Below are positions 58,457 to 64,000 of a stretch of 64,000 bases of DNA, piece by piece. Positions within the stretch are counted from its first letter, which is position 1; every line of letters begins with the position of its first letter. The position numbers were made by a program, and so were the translations under genes. The notes under the pieces were generated by a model, which ran no database searches, was not told the DNA's origin, and saw only the letters and a list, made by a program, of their open reading frames with translations. The DNA is taken from positions 2,046,001 through 2,110,000 of the forward strand of contig BCIX01000001.1 of NCBI GenBank assembly GCA_001600095.1. The letters run 5' to 3'. This DNA is from Bullera alba. Lineage: Eukaryota > Basidiomycota > Tremellomycetes > Tremellales > Bulleraceae.

Positions 58457-60045
58457 ATGCTCGTCTCGGTCGCAGCGATACTGTTGTCCTTGCTGCCCAG
58501 CACGGTGGTCGCGACTCCCATTGCTGGTCAGACTGTCCTTTCGCCACAGTTCCCTCAACCCGCCGCCCATATTGTCGATCAAGCCATCTTGAACGCTGCA
58601 TCAGCATATGACGACCCCGTCGCGGGTTTACTGTCCATTAGGCCCGAGCTCGCAGATGTCCTGTCCGAGCCACGGTTGCTGCGGCTACTGGAGGGCGAAC
58701 AGGATGTTTGGGCTAGCGAGGGCGACAAGTTGAGATTGAGGAAGCAAGGCAAGAAATTCATGGATGTAACAGATCATCAACATCTCCTCGGAGACCTCAA
58801 AGTCTCTCCACCAAGTGAGTGACCACGATGGTATCTGGAGTCGTGCTAATATGGGCAGATCTGCCAAAGCTGGCTCATCAGCGATGGGTCAAGCCGTGTT
58901 TCGACGACATCTCGACCCAGGAGATGCACGATAACCTGGCCCATTTGACCAGCTACTACAATCGATACTACTACTCGATCAACGGAGAGAAAAGTGCGAG
59001 GTGGATCCACGACTATCTATCAAAGGTGAGCCATAGGCTACTCGTGTTCAGTGTGACGAATGCGTGTATGACTGATCTCCACTACTGTAGATCATCTCCG
59101 AGTCGCCTGTTCAGACGTACATCTCCCTAGAGTACCACACGAACAAGTTCCCCCAACCATCCATCATCGCCCGCTTCGAGCCACCCCACAGAAACGCCTC
59201 GTTGCCTCTTACTATCATTGGGGCTCACCAAGACTCTGCCAACTACCTCTTCCCGCTGCTTCCAGCGCCCGGAGCCGACGACGACTGCTCTGGCTCAGTC
59301 ACTATCATGGAGGCTTTCCGAGTCCTAGCCAACCGAGGTTTCATCCCCGAGTTGGGACCCGTCGAGTTCCATTGGTACGCCGCTGAGGAAGCTGGATTGT
59401 ATGGCAGTCTGGATATTGCCGCCTACAAGAAGGACCAGGGTGCCAAGGTCGGCGCCATGATGGAGTTTGTGAGTGCTACCACCATGTCACAAGTCGAGAA
59501 CAGGATGCTGATCAAGCCATAGGACATGACCGCGTTCATTCACAAAAATGCCACGGAGTCGATCTACTTTGTCAGCACGCAGGCAGACAAGGATCTTACC
59601 AACTGGTGCGCCGACCTGGCTAGGGAATACAGCAGTCTCGAGGTGGGAGTGGAGGAGCTCGGACCGTGAGTGACCAAGTCCCTGACGAGTGCTGATGGAC
59701 AGATTGGCTGGGTCCGATTACATGGCCTGGACCAAAGCCGGCTATCCTGCCGCATTCGCAACAGAGGGCAATCCCCTCGCCCGGGGCGGTTTCCCGGGTG
59801 ACTTTGACCCATACGTCCACTCTGACAAGGATAGGATGGATGTGAATGACGATCAGGGCGTCTTTTCGATCGACGTGAGTGAACCTAGGCTAGTAACGAG
59901 CGAGCTGTCTCTGACTGGCGGTAACTAGCACATGGCCAAGTTCACCGAGATTGCAATTGCCTTCGTGGTAGAGCAAGCCGGGTGGTCGTCAAAGCACACC
60001 CGAGCTGGCGACGGTGAAGGTAGCGAGAGTGTGAGATTCGATTAA
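58457..60045 (+). CDS. Secreted M28 family zinc aminopeptidase (leucine aminopeptidase 1-like)
   Basis: Extracellular or vacuolar metallo-aminopeptidase releasing N-terminal residues. The start at 58457 gives a signal peptide (MLVSVAAILLSLLPSTVVAT); an upstream in-frame ATG at 58427 would add ten residues. A propeptide with KFMDVTDHQHL follows. The catalytic domain shows LTSYYNRYYYSINGEKSARW, then LPLTIIGAHQDSAN (His and Asp ligands), PGADDDCSGSVTIMEAFRVL (bridging Asp), EFHWYAAEEAGLYGS (catalytic Glu and Glu ligand), MMEF-DMTAFIHKN (Asp ligand) and PYVHSDKDRMDV (last His ligand). All five zinc ligands of the di-zinc site are present. Six exons, about 410 residues. It ends GEGSESVRFD. An active secreted enzyme is expected. 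Confidence 0.93.
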
Positions 60046-60238
60046 ATGGCAGGATGACTGTGGTCAAGTGTGTTTCTTTTTTGCGTAGCATCAGCCAGTC
60101 CAGTAGGTCCAGCATCGCGAGCACTCGGCAGGGGTTCAGGACAGCATAAGGACGATAAATTACCTCTCTATTACAAATGCATCCATCAAGGGCCAGTCTC
60201 GACCCTCCCGACGGCAGACTGATGGTCACTCTTACACA

Positions 60239-61200
60239 TCACTTGAATAGAATCTGACAGCTGAACACCTTCTCGTCTGAGTCCCAGTGTTCCCATACTG
60301 ATTCTGGATCTTCCTCCTCGTCCACCAGATCTCTCGATGGAATGGCGAATGATATCGTCTCGTAAGGCTCGGCGGCGAGCTTGAGGGCAATTCAGCCTGA
60401 GAAAATCTCCCTGGGCATGGTTTGACTCACGACGAGATACTGGAAAGCTCTATTTGGGACCTCCTTTTTCTGCTCGAACGCCGACATGAACCTCTTCCTT
60501 GGCCTCTCTCCCTCTTTGATCTCTGGCAGGGATATCGTAAACAGCAGACCCATACGCTGCGTTGTGGGATCTCTGATCTTGATAATTTTGTATCCCGGTC
60601 TTCCGATCTTGACGAACACTTTCTTCCTGACGAGAGATTGGGCGGGGGCGCTGGTGATCATCATTGCGGCATCCTTGTTGTCTTTCGCCGCTCGTCGGGC
60701 GAGGTTGGTCTGATGCTTCTTTCCCTGCGTGTGGGCGAGGTAGGAACCCTCGTTGACGTGTAGTGTCAGGCATAATCGACATTCTAGCGTTCCTAAATGT
60801 GTTCTGAGGATATATGGGTCCTGATCTAGTCGTCAGTAACGAACACGAGGCCGAATGAAAGCTGTATTTGGCCAGATGGGAGGAGTAGGCAGCTTCCTTC
60901 TACCCACCTTTGCCAGGTCTATCGTCTCCAAAGCCAACTTTCTCAACCTCTCCCTCCGGTCAATCGCCGTCTCACTTGCCCCGGCTAAATTGTGTCGTCA
61001 GCTACCAGCGACTCAGAGTCTGGTTTAGCTGCCACCCACCGACACCACCGCTTCCCTTGTTGGCACCTGCTCGATTCTGATCACGCCGTCAGTCTCATCT
61101 CCTAATGCCTTCAGAGCGTCGTAAAGGCGTACCTGATAATCTAGACGCAAGCCGGGTCAGTCAAACTCCTCAAATCGCATCTTCTAGAACACTCACCCAT
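60239..61200 (-). CDS. PRP11: Splicing factor 3A subunit 2 (SF3A2 / PRP11)
   Basis: U2 snRNP subunit needed for prespliceosome assembly. The start at 61200 is a 4-nt coding exon (ATGG), then an 8-nt microexon at 61133-61140, then NRAGANKGSGGV; spliced, this reads MDYQNRAGANKGSGGV, as in the family. Next is GASETAIDRRERLRKLALET, IDLAKDPYILRTHLGTLECR, then the matrin-type C2H2 finger CRLCLTLHVNEGSYLAHTQG with KKHQTNLARR. After that MMITSAPAQSLVRKKVFVKI, GRPGYKIIKIRDPTTQRMGL and FEQKKEVPNRAFQYLVV. The last exon holds EPYETISFAIPSRDL and WEHWDSDEKVFSCQILFK, ending at 60239. About 230 residues, without the Pro-rich repeats of the animal protein. Confidence 0.95.
61133..61140 (-). other. 8-nt microexon of SF3A2
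   Basis: ATTATCAG on the minus strand, between an acceptor GTCTAG and a donor GTACGC. With the 4-nt first coding exon it restores MDYQ, matching the conserved start of SF3A2. Confidence 0.8.
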
Positions 61201-61528
61201 TGTATGAAGCCTTGATACCGTTCAGATGACAGTCAAAACAAACGATGTTCGCGAAGATGAGCTCAAAATGCAGCCACGGCGGGTGAATGCAGAACATTAG
61301 GCGTGAGTGGTGACGCATTTAGGCGCGCTGTGGCTGTCCAATGGGCAGCCTATAAGTCTATGCGGGGCACCAAGAGTCGCAGAATCTTTTGACGTTTTGA
61401 GTCTTTGACTGTAGCTGCTACGATCGTTGCTGCTGCACATGCGCTGATTTGACTTGCGTTGTTTTGTCGCTCTATACATTGCCGACTCGTCGTATACAGG
61501 CAGAAATCAGACTGATATCAACATCACG
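61201..61528. promoter_or_regulatory. Divergent promoter region, SF3A2 / RRP8
   Basis: 328 bp between the starts of a splicing gene and an rRNA methyltransferase gene. No TATA box or clear motif seen. Confidence 0.4.
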
Positions 61529-63024
61529 ATGTCCCTCTTCGCCTCTTCGTTCGAAAGCGGCGTCACCGCCGGCCCATCTTCCGCCATCTTACCACCCGGA
61601 GGCGGCAACAAATCCAATAAACGCAAACGACCATCGCTCAATGCTTCCGAGGGGAACAAGGAGGAACAGCTCCGAGCGACACAGAAAAACTTGGAGAGAC
61701 TGATGAGCAGAGTGGAGAAGGGAGATGTAAAGCCAAAGGAGAAGAAAACGCATCAGACGATGAACTTTCCCAAATTGTCAGACAAGCAATTGAAAAAGGC
61801 CTTGAGTGCCAATCGACCTCAAGCTCCACCACCGGCGCAGACGAAGAAGCAGAAGCAGGTGGCACAAGTGAAGCCACATCCAGCGGTGGAAAAGGAGAAG
61901 GAGAAGAAGGCAAAGCAGCATAAGGCTACCCCTGCAAAGGTGGAGCTAGACCCAGAGGAGGTGGAAGGTTTGACGGATCTGCAAAAGGGCATGAAGTCGA
62001 AGTTAGAGGGTGCCCGGTTTAGGTAAGTGAAGACACACAGCTGACCAGCACCCATGCACGCGGCAGCTGACTCGCGGTGCACAGGTGGATCAACGAGCAG
62101 CTATACTCTACACCTTCAACCGAAGCCGTCGCTATGATGAAGAAAGATCCAAAGATATTCGCAGACGTCAGTACTCCCGCCCCATCTCTAAATATCCTGC
62201 TGATTCGACTGAATAGTACCACATGACTCACCGAGTCCTGACATCAGCCTGGCCATCTCCGCCCTTACCATATATTGTCGACCTCATCTCGCCCCTTCCC
62301 GCAGGAACTATCGTCGTGGACCTTGGCTGTGGTGATGCTGGCCTGGCCAAGGCTCTGACTCCTGAGGGCAAAATCGTACTCAGCTACGATCTTGTCGGCG
62401 ACTCTGGGGTCACTGGGTCGGAAGACAGCGCCAAGAAGAGTGAAGGATGGGTTGTCGAGGCGGACTTCTTGGAAAAGGTTCCGCTGCCGGGACGACCCGG
62501 TGGTAATGGCCAATCAGCGGATCATGCCGCTGAGCCGAGCAAGAAGAAGTCCAAGAAGGGCAAGGAGAAGGCAAAGAGTAGCGAGGTGGTCGACGTGGTG
62601 GTTTGCTGTCTGAGCTTGATGGGGGTGAATTGGGTGGGAGGGATTTACGAAGCTTGTCGGGTTCTGAAAGCTGGGTAAGTCAGCTGAGGTACTCAACAAG
62701 GAGACGTCGAGCTGACTTTAGATCTAGCGGGACTTTACATGTTGCTGAGGTCACATCCCGGTTCATCTCCACTGAGAAGTTCACCGAGAAAGTAGAGTCG
62801 TTCGGCTTCAAGCTTGAGAATGAGGTGAGTCATACGCCGGGCGAGTAGTCTAAGGGATTTGCGCTGACGCCATGCAGGAATCGCCATCTACACACTTCAC
62901 CCTGTTCAGGTTCACCAAGACGGCTGACGTTCCAATTGGACCTGTGAGAGGGCAGTCCGGCTGGAACGAACGGGTCCAGGAAGGCGAGGAGATTTTGCGA
63001 GGGTGCGTCTACAAGAAGCGATAG
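61529..63024 (+). CDS. RRP8: 25S rRNA adenine-N1 methyltransferase RRP8
   Basis: Nucleolar SAM-dependent enzyme placing m1A in helix 25.1 of the large rRNA. The start at 61529 (MSLFASSFESGVTAGPSSAI) opens a Lys-rich N-terminus of about 165 residues with nuclear-targeting-like runs. The methyltransferase begins LEGARFR-WINEQLYSTPSTEA, then MMKKDPKIFAD-YHMTHRVLTS AW. Motif I is IVVDLGCGDAGLAKAL. Motif IV is VDVVVCCLSLMGVNWVGGIY, very typical of RRP8. GTLHVAEVTSRFIS and FGFKLENE follow, then HFTLFRFTK. The end is GWNERVQEGEEILRGCVYKK, the usual C-terminal motif. Between motifs I and IV there are inserts, including a strongly basic one (KKKSKKGKEKAKSS). Five exons, about 410 residues. Confidence 0.93.
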
Positions 63025-63129
63025 TGTGGTCGATCTCGGCATCAATGTCATTGCGGACATCATGGATATGCATGGTTCTTCGCTTTGGGTTCCTCGCGAT
63101 GGCTCGTTACGTCGTCATCTATGTCTTCG

Positions 63130-64000
63130 TTACAGATATCCCACTTGATCAACGCCCAAGGACCGCCGTGCGGTGATGACAGCTACAATCTCCTTCAAGA
63201 ACTCCTCCAAGATCACACAATTGTCCAAGACCGACGACAGTGTCACCTTCTTTGGCACCTGTACTGCCGCTCCACCTCCTCCCAGATAATCCATCCTGCT
63301 GCGGAGTAATGAAGGCGATGAATCGTCATACGAGTCCCGCTCTTCGGCAGCCAGACCAGCGGCGGGGGAGAATGGACCACTGGCTATCGGACTACTCGTG
63401 CTGGCTTCAAGGCTGAAAAAGGTCGTTTGCTCATAGTGATTCCTGAAAGGGCTTGCACCCTTGCCCAGACTATCTCGCGCCGGAGTGGACGTTGACGACC
63501 GTGCCGCTGGGGAAGTGGTCGAAGAGGACTTCTTCTTGGGCGTGAGAAATGATTTGAGGCCGCCGACGAAGGACGGCCTGGCTTTCGGTTTGGGTGAGAC
63601 GATGCGCGATGGACTGGTCGGTGGAGCGAGCCTGCTAGACGGCTCTACGTCCAGCAATGCGTTCATTGCCTCGTCCAGGTTGTCGGCGAATAGCAGACCC
63701 TGCCGACGTTCCGATAAGAGTCTGTCAAAATCATCAACATCAAGGCGGAATCGATGTATTTGCCGAACCAGGTCCCTCAGGATCTGATACAGCGCTGGCA
63801 GCTCGACCGTCCTCTCGGTGGAAAAGGGGTCGTCTAAATCACCATTCGATGGGGTTTCCAATTCGTCATCCGAGGCGTCAGAGTCGAGGATCCGTTTCCG
63901 CTCCGGTTTCCGTTTCCAAGGATCACTTTCGGTCGAGTGGTCGTATAGTAACCATCCGGCCAATGTCCGTTGGGGGCAAGTTGCCAATGTAGTTAAGGTT
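63130..64000 (-). CDS. C-terminal part of a possible RAI16/FHIP-like protein, partial at right edge
   Basis: The frame is open to base 64000 on the minus strand, so the 5' part lies outside the window. The visible part reads LATCPQRTLAGWLLYDHSTE, then an acidic linker, LPALYQILRDLVRQIHRFRL and DVDDFDRLLSERRQGLLFAD. After NLDEAMNALL comes a Ser/Pro-rich stretch with FVGGLKSFLTPKKK, FRNHYEQTTFFSLEA, and the end VTLSSVLDNCVILEEFLKEI, VAVITARRSLGVDQVGYL. The closing VILEEFLKEIVAVI resembles the C-terminal helix of FHIP/RAI16-type proteins, which join dynein adaptor Hook complexes. That assignment rests on short motifs and is tentative. It converges on RRP8 with about 105 bp between stops. No ATG occurs in frame between 63987 and the edge. 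Confidence 0.5.
   Translation of the reverse strand, partial: TLTTLATCPQRTLAGWLLYDHSTESDPWKRKPERKRILDSDASDDELETPSNGDLDDPFSTERTVELPALYQILRDLVRQIHRFRLDVDDFDRLLSERRQGLLFADNLDEAMNALLDVEPSSRLAPPTSPSRIVSPKPKARPSFVGGLKSFLTPKKKSSSTTSPAARSSTSTPARDSLGKGASPFRNHYEQTTFFSLEASTSSPIASGPFSPAAGLAAEERDSYDDSSPSLLRSRMDYLGGGGAAVQVPKKVTLSSVLDNCVILEEFLKEIVAVITARRSLGVDQVGYL

Overview
The window is nuclear DNA of a basidiomycete yeast, most likely Tremellomycetes (Cryptococcus/Kwoniella-like). Genes lie close together on both strands. Nearly every one is split by several introns of about 45-65 bp with GTGAGT/GTAAGT donors, CTGAC/CTAAC-type branch points and CAG/TAG acceptors. The proteins are recognisably fungal. The taxon is inferred from gene style and protein content, because no rRNA or other marker gene is present. 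All gene models were spliced by eye, so exon edges are proposals.

Layout. 1-1.27 kb: 3' part of an SDR gene. 1.7-5.1 kb: splicing factor CWC25 and, divergently, a BEM46/ABHD13-type hydrolase. 5.4-7.3 kb: a small secreted Cys-rich protein and exosome cap subunit RRP40. 8.6-9.1 kb: a Con-6 stress protein behind a TATA/CCCCT promoter. 9.6-13.4 kb: an ER PH+SMP lipid-transfer protein (NVJ2/TEX2 type). 13.4-16.3 kb: gene-poor, with coding-looking scraps. 16.3-17.2 kb: a one-pass membrane orphan. 17.4-21.4 kb: NSE2 (SUMO ligase) and RPA1 sharing a divergent promoter with MluI-box motifs. 21.7-23.1 kb: a Borealin-like protein. 23.6-28.8 kb: a large Sec7/PH Arf-GEF. 29.3-32.5 kb: CPSF2/CFT2. 32.6-33.7 kb: a second SDR. 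34.3-36.9 kb: IPI1.

36.9-47.1 kb is the accessory-looking block. It holds a DUF3237 gene, two tandem LURP-one/tubby-like genes and an inverted pair of paralogous multi-pass membrane genes, separated by long spacers with short repeats. 47.2-51.8 kb is dynactin p150, 52.2-53.3 kb eIF3k, 55.2-58.1 kb a Ser/Pro-rich coiled-coil protein with a golgin-like N-terminus, 58.5-60.0 kb a secreted M28 aminopeptidase, 60.2-61.2 kb SF3A2/PRP11 (with an 8-nt microexon), 61.5-63.0 kb RRP8, and the right edge holds part of a possible RAI16/FHIP-like gene.

Most genes are housekeeping: splicing (CWC25, SF3A2), RNA 3' end and decay (CPSF2, RRP40), ribosome biogenesis and translation (IPI1, RRP8, eIF3k), genome maintenance and mitosis (RPA1, NSE2, Borealin-like), trafficking and lipid transfer (Sec7, NVJ2, p150, golgin-like). 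No operon-like logic applies. Shared divergent promoters (NSE2/RPA1, SF3A2/RRP8, CWC25/BEM46) are the only visible coupling. No tRNA, rRNA, transposon or CRISPR was recognised.
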